Below, piece by piece: positions 1 to 10,060 of a DNA stretch of 64,000 nt; positions within the stretch are counted from its first letter, which is position 1, and the number at the start of each line of letters is the position of its first letter. This DNA is from Tricholoma matsutake. Its lineage: Eukaryota > Basidiomycota > Agaricomycetes > Agaricales > Tricholomataceae. Below the pieces are notes generated by a model. The model ran no database searches. It worked only from the letters and a program-made list of their open reading frames with translations, and had not been told where the DNA came from. Location: positions 5,146,001-5,210,000 of the forward strand of contig AP026538.1 in assembly GCA_026075535.2 (NCBI GenBank), given 5' to 3'. The position numbers were made by a program, and so were the translations under genes.

Positions 1-1
1 T

Positions 2-592
2 TCACAGTGTGCCTGCGAATTCATCATTGATTTAGATGACCTTCACCAGGAACTTTGGAAACAACTTGCGGCCACTCAAGAACGTTATCAAGGTCCCATG
101 GATAAACATTGGGCACCTGCACCTGACTTCAACATTGGTGATTTCGCTTATGTCACTGCAGAAAATATCCGCACCACCTGTCCCTCCAAGAAACTCTCTG
201 AAAAGAACCACAGTCCTTTTGAAATCATCGCCCGCCCAGGAACTCACTCAGTCACCCTGCGGCTCCTGGATCACATGCAGGCTATTCACCCTGTTTTCCA
301 TGTCTCTCAACTAGAGATACACTCCCCAAACACAATTCCAAATCGAGTACAACCTCCACCTCCTCTGATCACCATCAATGATGAGCTCGAATATGAGATC
401 GCCAAAGTCCTCGACTCCAAAGTCGACAACCAACATCGCTGCAAGATTCTCTACCTCGTCCAATGGGAAGGTTACCAGGGAACTGACAAAGAGACTTCCT
501 GGCTACCTGTTATGGAACTTGACCACGCCCAAGAACTCCTTGCGGATTTTCACACCCACTACATGCAGAAAATCGGACCGTTACCTGCTTAA
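2..592 (+). CDS. Ty3/gypsy pol C-terminus: integrase tail plus chromodomain (5' end outside window)
   Basis: The frame is open from the window edge to a TAA at 590-592 (about 196 codons). It reads the integrase C-terminal segment (DLDDLHQELWKQLAATQERY, then a GDFAYV / FEIIARPG / FHVSQLEI SH3-like region) followed by a chromodomain near 395-570 (YEIAKVLDSK, LYLVQWEGY, SWLPVMEL). In chromoviruses this integrase-fused chromodomain directs insertion to modified chromatin. The integrase core and RT lie outside the window. No stop interrupts the visible part, so this copy is less decayed than most others here. The next 1.3 kb holds an antisense gene and then the PPT and LTR, so this is probably the 3' end of the same element. 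Confidence 0.9.
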   Translation, partial: SQCACEFIIDLDDLHQELWKQLAATQERYQGPMDKHWAPAPDFNIGDFAYVTAENIRTTCPSKKLSEKNHSPFEIIARPGTHSVTLRLLDHMQAIHPVFHVSQLEIHSPNTIPNRVQPPPPLITINDELEYEIAKVLDSKVDNQHRCKILYLVQWEGYQGTDKETSWLPVMELDHAQELLADFHTHYMQKIGPLPA

Positions 593-659
593 AGACAATT
601 CACGTTACTTATTCACTCAGTCTGAACTCAGAACAAACTTTATTGAAAAAAGAATTTTC

Positions 660-706
660 GGGTCCGACCGGATTCCAACGAGCCCTTTTGGATCAGTTCT
701 TAACAG
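660..706 (+). repeat. 47-bp copy of the LTR 3' terminus
   Basis: This segment matches the last bases of the LTR at 2522-2568 (starting GGGTCCGACCGGATTCC and ending GATCAGTTCTTAACAG) with two differences. Both differences fall in CpG sites, where the 2522 copy has CG and this copy has CA or TG. It lies between the pol stop and the antisense gene. It could be the end of a truncated 5' LTR of a separate non-autonomous element, or a terminus duplicated inside one larger element. Confidence 0.75.
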
Positions 707-723
707 TATATCCAACCAGATCC

Positions 724-1738
724 CTACACTACCTCCGCTTCTCCCTCTCCATCTTTGTCATCCTCTCCTCCGACTTCACCACCTTCCTCCGCTTCTCCAC
801 CTTCCCCGCCTTCATCCTCCTCTTCCTCACCCTCACCCTCCTCCACATTGTCTGCCTGCCTTTTTTCCAAATATCTTTGGAATCCCGCACAGTTGTCTCC
901 AGACTGGTGGATCCCATGCCTTTCCTGTCGGGACTCTCGTACTGCCCACTCCACTTCCTCTTTGTCCTCGTCACTCTCCCCCTCGATACTTTCATCCGCC
1001 TCCCACTCTGGGTCCATTGCATCCCGGATCTCCTCCATCGACTCCCTCACCGCTGTCGCCACCTCCCCAAACCCTTTCCTCACCACCTTTACCAGCTGCC
1101 GTAGCAGCTCCGCCACTTCTCCGTTGTTGTCCGGTGGACCTGCTGTTCCTGCTCCGGACCTCACTTTTCTTACTGTTGGGGCCTCCTGCCCCTCCCACAT
1201 GACCTCCTTGCACTTGTGCTTAACGTGCGTGCAGTTATCGCACACGCGTCCCTTCGCACCCATCTTGAAGCACAAAATTTTTTGATATTGGCACCTAAGC
1301 CACTTGTCAGTCCAAAAACATCGAAAGAAAGCCAACTACGCACCTTTTGCAGGGCAAGGCGGCCTGCACCCACACCGGACTCGCCGATTCTTCTGACCCC
1401 ACCTGCGCCCTTGACGTGGCAATCTTCTTCTTCTTTGGGGACTTGCTCCCCTCGGCCTCGTCCTCCAAACCCGCAGCTGCAGCCACCCACTTCTTCTCCA
1501 TGCATTTTGCAGCCGAAGCCTCTTTTTTCTGCGCTGTTGCCTGGCGCGCCTCCTCTGCCTTCGCAGCCTTCTCTGATGCCTTCTGCACATCCTGCGCCCG
1601 ATGTTCCTCCTCCCTTGCCACCTCCTCCAATTCTCTCACCTCCCGCTCCATCTGTTCTTTCATCTCCCACTCCCTCTGTTTGTACTGAGCCATCATTGCA
1701 GCCAATTTCAGTTGAGCGGAGCCTGCTGGGGGGGACAT
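724..1738 (-). CDS. Antisense Cys6-cluster, coiled-coil protein gene inside gypsy element (two exons)
   Basis: Exon 1 is 1738-1344 and exon 2 is 1294-724, joined across a 49-bp intron (1295-1343; donor GTGCGT, branch-like CTGAC, acceptor TAG). The product is 321 aa with no internal stop. Residues about 10-75 are a charged coiled coil (QREWEMKEQMEREVRELEEV). Splicing then creates a Zn2Cys6-like cluster, CKRC-x6-C-x9-CDNC-x6-C, which neither exon holds alone. The C-terminal half is strongly acidic (EEGEGEEEEDEGGEGGE). The gene starts about 130 bp from the LTR and ends 132 bp from the pol stop, tail to tail. The MSPP start at 1738 was chosen as the first ATG preceding the coiled coil. Function is unknown; DNA binding is only suggested by the cluster. 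The cluster spacing resembles fungal binuclear zinc proteins, but the rest does not resemble a typical transcription factor. Confidence 0.65.
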
Positions 1739-1852
1739 TTTGTATAGGTGATGGAAGAAGGAAAACAACAAAATTTTTCAACCAATTGCCGCATTCAGGA
1801 GTCAACCAACTTCCTCCTTTGGACTCAAACCTTCACGTGCCTTGTAGGCTTG

Positions 1853-1870
1853 GCACTAAGGGGGAAATAC
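1853..1870 (+). promoter_or_regulatory. Polypurine tract of gypsy element 1
   Basis: The purine run AAGGGGGAAA (around 1858-1868) lies directly before the LTR start TGTCACGATCC. This is the expected plus-strand primer for reverse transcription, and it fixes the element on the + strand. Confidence 0.7.
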
Positions 1871-2567
1871 TGTCACGATCCATTCCTTGCCCGCTCAGAA
1901 CCTGCAACCTTCCAATCTTTTCCACTTTTCCTAACTCAACTCCTACCGCCTTCGTTCTGGCCCCCTTGCACTGCCCACACTGCTGTGCAGCAGGCCGCTG
2001 TGTACAGCAACCATGGCTGCCTTCCAAGGCTGCTGTCTAGTTTTGCAAATTCGACTATGGATTCCTGTGCGGCCTCTGCTAGGCAATTTATCTACGCAGT
2101 TGAGACACTGCCACAGTTTCCATTTCCATTCTGCTCTTGTTCTGGACTCTAGTATTTAAGCTTAGTTAGTTTCACTTTGTATTCCTCAGTTTGTATATCG
2201 ACACAGACTCGACTTTACCCTGTCAATCTAAAACCTCCTTTTACTCCAACTCCTGACCTCTAAGAGTCTGAACTCCATTCAACTCAACCTCTAGTTCCCC
2301 TCTGAAGTTCTAGTCTCATCTGAACTTAACCTAAGTCCCTCCATACTCCTTCCCGCATTTACCCGCACTCTCCCGCTCCTATCTCTAAAACCTCTACCCA
2401 AAATTAGGACACCAGATGAGGTGAAGGGCACAGCTTCTTACAAGCTGAAGCCAAGTCCTTTTCGTTACCCATCTGCATAATCCGCTACGACCCGACAGTC
2501 TTCCACTCTCAAACACCTGCTGGGTCCGACCGGATTCCGACGAGCCCTTTCGGATCAGTTCTTAACA
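1871..2567 (+). repeat. 3' LTR of gypsy element 1 (about 697 bp)
   Basis: It starts TGTCACGATCC just after the polypurine tract and ends CAGTTCTTAACA, giving TG...CA termini. A TATA-like AGTATTTAAG at 2151-2160 is followed by pyrimidine-rich sequence, consistent with an LTR promoter. Its last 46 bp recur at 660-706. The neighbouring sequence from 2569 is the interior of a LINE RT, so the element probably inserted into that LINE. Confidence 0.7.
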
Positions 2568-2568
2568 G

Positions 2569-4321
2569 AATCCATGACATGCATACTAAGGAAACCAGGA
2601 AAGCCAAGCTATGAAGTACCCAAAGCATACTGTCCCATTGCCCTACTGTGCACTATGGCCAAGGTATTCACATTGGTGATCTCTGAAAACCTCATCTCTG
2701 TAACGGAGCAACACCAACTACTGCCAGATACACACTTTGGAGGAAGACCCTGCAGAAGCATGACTAATGCAGTACATTTGCTTATACACCGGGTCAAGAA
2801 GGCATGGAGAAAAGGGAAAGTAGTATCGATCCTCTTCCTGGACATCAAAGAGGCATTTCCCAATGCAGTAATAGAACAACTCCTACACAACATGAAGAAG
2901 AGATGAGTCCCTGAAACAATAGTAAAATTTATAGAACGACTGCTGAGGGGTCGGTCAATGTGACTGAAATTCAACAATTACATTTCGGAACGGATCCCCA
3001 TCAACAATAGAGTAGGGCAAGGAGACCCGGCATCACTACCAGCTTTTAACTTCTATAATGCAGATCTGCTGGAACTAAGCAACACTCTGCAAGCACTAGG
3101 GTATGTCGATGATGTGATGGTCATGGCTGTTGGAAAAGATTTCGAAGAAATCACTCAGAGCATCCAAGAACACATGGAAAAGGAAGACTGAGCACTCAAA
3201 TGGTCGGCTGGCCACAACTGCAGGTTTGAAATCAGCAAACTAGCAGTAATGCACCTAGGACACTGGAAGACCAAGTCACTGACTGGAAGTATGCGCCCAC
3301 TACACAAACTGAGGCTAACACTTCAGGGTAGGGAAGTTAATATGGTTGACAGCTACAAGTACCTCGGCATAGTCATCGATGACAAACTAACATGGAGGAA
3401 ACATGAAGAAAGGGCCATAGACAGCACTACAAAGTGGGTAATGCAATGCCAACACCTTGCAAGGACAGAGGTAGGACTCTCACCAAAACTAATGCGCCAG
3501 CTCTACATGTCAGTGGCCATACCAAAGATGACATATGGGGCTGAGATATGGTATAACTCCCCAAGGATAATCCCAGGAGTGAAGCAAAGGACAGGATCAA
3601 CAAGGGTCCTACATCAACTAATTAAGTACAGTGAATGGCCACCCTGGCAATAAATGGGGCACTTCATACCACCCTGACTGACACGCTGGACCTACATGCA
3701 GGCATCCTTCCACTAGAGCTAATCATGCTAAAAGCTTGTCACAGATCTATAGTGCAAATATGCACACTACCAGAGCCACACCCGCTACACCACATAGTAT
3801 GTGAATACCACACTATCCATGCAAGGAAACATTGCATGCCTCTACACAAGCTGATGGATCACTTTCCAGAGATATACCCAGATGGAATAGAGAACATAAT
3901 GCCCAATCCATGCTCTCCCACATATACCCACACAGCTTTCACCACAGAGATAGCTGAGGATCAAGACACCTCTATTTGCAACAAAGCTGACAGCACATCA
4001 GAAATCAAAGTCTTCACAGACAGATCAGGTATAGATGGCTGTATAGGAGTGGCAGTGGTAATGTATAGGAGGGGAAGGCACACACCATCCAAAGTGCTGA
4101 GATATCACTTAGGAAGCACAAATGAGTACACATCCTTTGAAGCAGAGGTAGTAGGGGCACTACTAGGTATCTGGATGATCAGATCAGAGCACATAGCAGG
4201 CTGACTCCCGATATCCATACTAACAGACAGACAAGCCCTCATCAAAAGGATCAAGATGTGCAAAGCTACCACCACCCAATATCTGATCGAGAACCTCCTG
4301 ACAACTGCAGATAATGTCAAC
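2569..4321 (+). pseudogene. LINE (Tad-like) reverse transcriptase and start of RNase H, broken
   Basis: Three open stretches in different frames carry RT motifs: YCPIALLCTMAKVF and FLDIKEAFPNAV (2600-2880), the catalytic YVDDVMVM near 3103-3126, and YKYLGIVIDDKLTWRKHEE (3354-3410). An RNase H start (IKVFTDRSGIDGCIG, SFEAEVVGALLGIW) follows at 4005-4180, then TDRQALIKRI. In-frame stops at about 2904, 2960, 3190 and 4202 and a frameshift near 3640 inactivate it. The left end abuts the LTR at 2568. The right end stops inside RNase H at 4321, where a gypsy element begins; the missing C-terminal half resumes at 18843. Confidence 0.9.
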
Positions 4322-4328
4322 ATGATGA

Positions 4329-5341
4329 TGATGATACTCAACCAGGAAACCCAAACAAAACCCACAATAAGGGCTTGAATGGTATAACACTAGTTAGAGA
4401 AAGGTTGCAAGGTGGTACTAAATATCACCGCTGTTACCCAAGGCTAGGGAAACGACTTTAGAGTGTGTCTGATGAAGTTCAAAGAGATTTGAGAGTATTC
4501 GAAGTGCTACAAAGGTGTTCGAGAGAGGTTTGAGAGGTTTGAGGGAGGTTTGAGAGACTTTATAGAGGATGAGGACAATTTCGACGAAGGCTGAGGGTGG
4601 ACTATAAGTATGTAGGAAAGCATCAAGAAGGGATAGACAATATGCGATAGTTTCGAGAAGCTAGTATGAGGAGTTTGAGGAAGTTTGGCATAAAACACTG
4701 AACTTTGAGACTAAGGACTCAAGAGAATGGCTCTTAAATCAGATGATTGGTGTGAGAGGATGATCTATTCTGTCCTTCTAAGTAGCTAGTACAAGGTTAT
4801 ATATGTTTGGGAGAGGTGGTACTTAAAAGGAAATAGAACATGAGGAATACTGAGGCAAGATATAAAACAATAAAGAACTTCGCAAATCATAAAATAAATG
4901 AAAGATGATAAGAAGGCCAATGTATAGTGTCACAATTTATTGTGAGTACCTGTCCTATTGATCCAATATATCATCAAGACATCAAAGTGCCACAGTCGCA
5001 TCCTAAAATCCCATTGTTGCATCTCCTCATGTCTGGTGGTGCTCAATATGTGACACACTAACTCTTACAAAGTGTGCTGCATGTGTCTGAAGGGCGGTAC
5101 AATAAGCATACAGCAGCCGAAGGTGTTCGAGGTGCTGCGAGGTTGTTCAAACTTGCTCGAAGTGTTGTGAAGTTGTTCAAAGTTGTTCAAAGTTGTTCAA
5201 AGTTGTTCAAAATAGTCTCAGAGCGGTCTTGTGAGGTTCATAGGGGTTCATAGGGGTTCATAGGGGTTGGGAGCATGTGTGTTGATGTGTCAATGCCTTT
5301 GGAGATGTTCCCAGAGCTTAGTGCGCATGGTGGACCTATCA
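4329..5341 (-). repeat. 3' LTR of gypsy element 2 (1,013 bp)
   Basis: This is near-collinear with 17330-18842 (minus two inserts), with the solo LTR at 60654-61609, and more distantly with 53529-54670. On the minus strand it starts TGATAGGTCC and ends GAGTATCATCA. Internal short reiterations include GTTTGAGAG and AAGTTGTTCA. No coding capacity was seen. Confidence 0.9.
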
Positions 5342-5356
5342 TCCTCCCCCTTACTG
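5342..5356 (-). promoter_or_regulatory. Polypurine tract of gypsy element 2
   Basis: On the minus strand AGTAAGGGGGAGGA directly precedes the LTR start TGATAGGTCC. It confirms the orientation of the element. Confidence 0.75.
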
Positions 5357-6174
5357 AAATCCTGACTGTCCCAGTCAGCTGATCGGAGTCACATGGGAAA
5401 TGCATGATCATGTTGAAGCTGTAAACGAAACTCAAAAAAACTTCTTGTTCTCCTTCATCAACCTACACCCTCGATAGTAGCTTTTCATCATGTCTCTCCT
5501 TGCCGAACTCAATACCGACTTCTTCAACTACGCCAAATCGATGCCCAAGCGCAATGCTGCTGAAGATTTGGACTTCAAAGTGTGGGGGAAGGGTTTTTGT
5601 GACAGAATGGTATGTTCCTGCATTTGTTTTGTTGTATGGGTGGCTAAAACATTTGGTCTTAGGCTGAATATGATGAGCTCGCTGACAATCTGGGCAAAGA
5701 ATGCGATTCGGCCATTCAAAAGGTCGTTGATGAAGTTTTTGAGCTGTATCAACCATTGGCCTGGCACAAATAGCTTTCATGGGGTGCTGAGCTATTATTT
5801 TCAGAGTTTCATGAAGAGGTGGAACACGAGGATCGAGAAGCTGCTGAGGCGAAAGCATGGGCAGAGGCCAAGGAAGAGGCAAGGTGCATTTGGGAGAAAG
5901 AGGAACTAGCTTGAGAGGCAGCAGCTGCTGCTAAGAAGACGAAACTGGACGATCGGAGGGCCACTCTTGTTGAGGCTCGCAAAATGGCACTTGGTGAATT
6001 TCACGCCAAGACCCTTTTGAGGGCTGAGTTGTTGCGACGAAATGAGCAACTAGCAGCCAAAGCTAAATCGATCAAGGAGGCTGAGGCAGGGGTTGACATC
6101 AGGAAAATTGCTTTTGTCCCCAGGGTGTCCTGGGTTACATCAGAAATATCCCATGCACAAAGGCCTGCCCTAAA

Positions 6175-7605
6175 GATGCCACTAACATCATTACAAATTT
6201 CTTTACCAACTTCATTATAATTGTTACAAATATGTTATTAACTTCAATACAACCATTACTACTTACAAACTTGATGAGTTCTTCATCAGTCACTACAGGA
6301 CTTGAAAAAATCCATGAGTTTAAGTAGTAATAGCTTGTTAATACACAGACAGAATTAGGCTGCAAATATAACATTAATTGAAACTGTAAATGCATTGACT
6401 AACAAAGGACTTACAAAGTTAGTGTAGTGCAGTAGCAGCTTGTTGATGCAGTTACTAATATTATTATATTAGACTATAAGTATAGCATAAAGGGGGGTCC
6501 CTGGGTTCATGAGTAATGGTTTGTATTGAACAAGTTTGTGATTGAAGTCAGTAATCTGTTAGTAATAGTTTGTATTGAAGTTGGTAATTGCTTGTAATAG
6601 TTTGTATTGAAGTCAGTAACCTGTTTGTAGTTTGTATTGAGGCAGTTAGTAATTGTTTGTAATAAGTTTGTATTGAGACAGTCACGGTTAGTAATTGTTT
6701 GTATTGAAGTCAGTAAACAACTTTGTAGTGCAGTATTGGAAGCTTGTTGATACTGCCAACCTGTAAATATGACATTTGTTACCCACTGTCAATACATTTA
6801 CTAACAAAAGACTTACAAAATGACAAGTAGTAAAGAGGAAGTCATTACTTCTCTTGTAGAAGGCAAGGGGTTGAATTATGGCTGGAAACCACAAGGTGTG
6901 AAACTAGGTGTCCACTATATCGTGTCAGGCTTTTTTCATGTGCAAAGTCCCTACAACTACAAAAATTGTTACTGACTCCATTACAAAAGTGTTACTGAAT
7001 TCATTGCAAATGGTAATTGACCAGTTACTAGCCTCAATACTAATTGTTTACTTACTTTATTACAAACTTACCTGTTTACAAATTGTTTACTTACTTCATT
7101 ACAAACTGTAATTGACTTGTTACTAACCTCATTACAATTATTTACTTACTTCATTACAAACTGTTATTGACGTGTTACTAACCTCATTACAATTATTTAC
7201 TAACCTCATTACAATTGCTTACTTACTTCATTACAAACTGTTATTGACCTGTTACTAACCTCATTACAAGTTGTTTACTTACTTCATTACAAACTGTAAT
7301 TGACTTGTTACTAACCTCATTACAATTATTTACTTACTTCATTACAAACTGTTATTGACTTGTTACTAACCTCATTACAATTGCTTACTTACTTCATTAC
7401 AAACTGTTATTGACCTGTTCCTAACCTCATTACAAATTGTTTACTTACTTCATTACAAACTGTAATTGACTTGTTACTAACCTCATTACAATTATTTACT
7501 TACTTCATTACAAACTGTTATTGACTTATTACTAACCTCATTACAATTATTTACTTACTTCATTACAATTGTTTACTTACTTCATTACTATTGTTGGCAT
7601 ACTAG
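6175..7605. repeat. Inverted AT-rich tandem array
   Basis: From about 6930 to 7600 a unit of roughly 55 bp recurs (TTACTTACTTCATTACAAAC then TGTTATTGACTTGTTACTAA). From about 6490 to 6720 the reverse complement recurs (AGTAATAGTTTGTATTGAAG). The two halves could fold back on each other. It is inserted in the antisense gene of element 2. No coding signal was seen. Confidence 0.8.
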
Positions 7606-7619
7606 TTTTTTGGGTCCTT

Positions 7620-10060
7620 ACAACTTATCTACTGAGTTTGAGTAATTAGGGTTTATATGTTCTTTTGTATGGTATGTACAAAATAACTACAAAAGAAAAA
7701 ACTAATATGTACAGAAAGTCCCTGGGGCCTCCTCATCATCCATGTCATCTCATCCCCATCATCCCATCATCCCCATTGTCTCAGTTGTGGGTGTATTATA
7801 GTATTGTGTCAGCACATGTCTCTGGCAGTAGTATACTTCCTAAAAATGAACAAAATACATTATTTAGTTGAAAAGAACAAGGAACAGAGAAATGAACTTA
7901 CCTAGGGCCCAAATGATGCAATCATCATTTGGGCCTGCATTGCACCCAAGAGGGTTCATTGGCAGCCATTGGTGGCTCTTGCTGGCATGGGAATGTGCAT
8001 GGGAGTCATGGTGGTGGATGTTGATGGAGTGGAAAGGTGGTAATAGTGAGGTGAAAGGGAGGATGGCATCATCGTTCAAGGTGGTTATTATTCTAAGTTA
8101 ATTCACTTGTATAGAATTAAGTCATGTGAGTGCCCCATGGGGCGCTCTATTCTCACGGTATTTTAATTCACTTAAACATCATCATTTGGGCCCCTTGTAA
8201 GTTTTTATCTTCACTTCTTGTTCTTTTACTTCAGCTAAATTAAGTTTTATTAATTTACAGGTTTTGAGGGCTTCAAAGGCAATGAGTGTATGGCAGGGGT
8301 ATGCCAACCCATGCGGGTATGGACCAAGGGTAGGTGCAGGTAGGGGGTTTGGGTACGCAAGATGCAACCCTCAATGTAAATGGCATGTCACATTGTTTAA
8401 GATGTTCTTTGTTGTTTTGTTTAAACTGACTCTTTTTTTCATTTAGGTTCTATCTATAGTACAACAACACCACAACACCAAAACCACAATGACGGCTACC
8501 ACAGCCACCACACAAGAGACCCAGAACTACCACCATGAGCAACTTCTCGTGGGGTGGGAACAGGAATGGCAACGTGCACCAGATGAAACAGAATGACAAC
8601 AAATGGAACGATGAAATGACAAGATGATGGGGAGACGATGGAATGACAACATAATGATGAGATGACAGGAAACGAGGGGGAGGAGGTAAACCAAATGAAA
8701 AAAAAGGTGGAAGAGATGTCATCTTGGGCCACCAGTAAGTTTTTTCTTTCTTTGCTTGTTTCATGTTCTTTTTACTAACTGGTTTTTAGTTACAAAGCTT
8801 TACTATGGGGAGGAGCAGGGGAAAGAGAAGGGACACAATGATGAGAGGGGGAGGACAAGGATGATGACCAATGTCAAAGCACCCCCAACCACAGCCATGA
8901 GCAACTGCTTGCAGGGTAGAAACAGGGAGCAAGGTGACAGGAAATGAGAGATGAGAGATGAGAATGAAGATGGGGGAACAACAACAACAATGACCAGACA
9001 ACAATGACAACATGGGGATGAGGAGGAGGGGAAGGATGAGGGAACAATTAGAGCGAGGATGAGGACCAGACAACCCAAATGAAAACAGAAGGGGCACGAT
9101 GATGGGAGGGGGAGGGGAAAGGAGAGGGATGATGACAAGACCACGACCCAGCACCCACCCCTGCCACTGTGAGCCACTGCTTGTTGGGGTATTAAGTTTT
9201 TTTTTTAACTTTTGGTGGTTATTCAGCTAGCTGCACCTTTTTACTCTTCTTTAGGACTTTTGACAACAAGGGCTGTCCCAGCCCACCCATGCTCTCCTCC
9301 CCTTGTGAGATTGAATAGGAGGTATCAGAGAGCCCAGTTAGTGGGATAACTAACCACAAGGTAGGTACCTCCTCCCATGTTGCAACCTCCCCAGCTGACG
9401 AAACATGAGTGACAAGACAGCAATCTCCTATGCCCACACCACTGCGAGCCTCTGCTTGCAGGGTGGACAACAGGATGAAGAACAGCAGGACAAGCTGACA
9501 CCACGACACCATCTCCAATTGCTGCCGCGAGCAGCTGCTCGTGGGGTGGAAATGGGGAGCACAACGGGAACAAGGGGGAGAAATAATGACCCCACTACCA
9601 CTTCTTGCCTGTTCATGGGGTGGATCACTGGTGGAAGAACAGGATGACAATAGCCAATCACTGCTGCGAGGACTCCTTGTGGGGGGAGGAAATGTGCAAA
9701 CCAACAATGACACCAACAATGACACCAGAATGATGGGCATGACCCAGCAGCCCCAACTCTCCAACAACTATGATGACGAGAGGAAGACCAGCATGAGGAT
9801 GGCCACCATCATCACCACCACCACCACCTTTACAGCACCCCCAACCACTGCCACAAGCAACTGCTTGCAGGGTGCAAATGGGGAGCAGTAAGGCCAGGGA
9901 TGACAGAGAGGTAGTGGGCACGATGAGGATGACAGGCACGGGGAAATGGCAACAAGGAGACAACAGTGTTGATGCATGATCGGATGACCCCTGCCCCACA
10001 CTTTGCATGGGGGCAGGATTTTTTTTCTTTTCAGTTTACTTGTACTAGTCTGTACCAGGA
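7620..10060. repeat. Palindrome/intron/hairpin module block 1
   Basis: The block holds a palindrome GGCCCAAATGATG...CATCATTTGGGCC (7906-7935) and spliceable intron-like spacers at 8197-8260 (+), 8734-8789 (+) and 7840-7901 (-). It also holds eight variants of GAGCAACTGCTTGCAGGGTG: near 8536, 8899, 9173, 9445, 9527, 9605, 9667 and 9850. The rest is CCACAACC/ACAATGAC-rich low-complexity sequence. Long open frames on both strands are composition artefacts (runs of Ser, Pro, His, Leu). Similar blocks lie at 31790-33780, 47870-48560 and 61680-62460. Confidence 0.65.

Noticed and set aside
755..2040. Long plus-strand open frames rich in Ser/Pro/Leu opposite the antisense Cys-cluster gene
   Set aside because: They are shadow frames of the acidic, Glu-rich minus-strand gene and have no domain or splice logic of their own.
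6930..7600. CRISPR array
   Set aside because: The repeats are AT-rich, imperfect, contiguous and in a fungal genome; spacers are not unique and no cas genes exist.
8450..10008. Several minus- and plus-strand open frames of 80-180 codons
   Set aside because: Composition is low-complexity (Ser, Leu, Pro, His, Val), frames overlap on both strands and track the hairpin/CCACAACC repeats; not protein-like.
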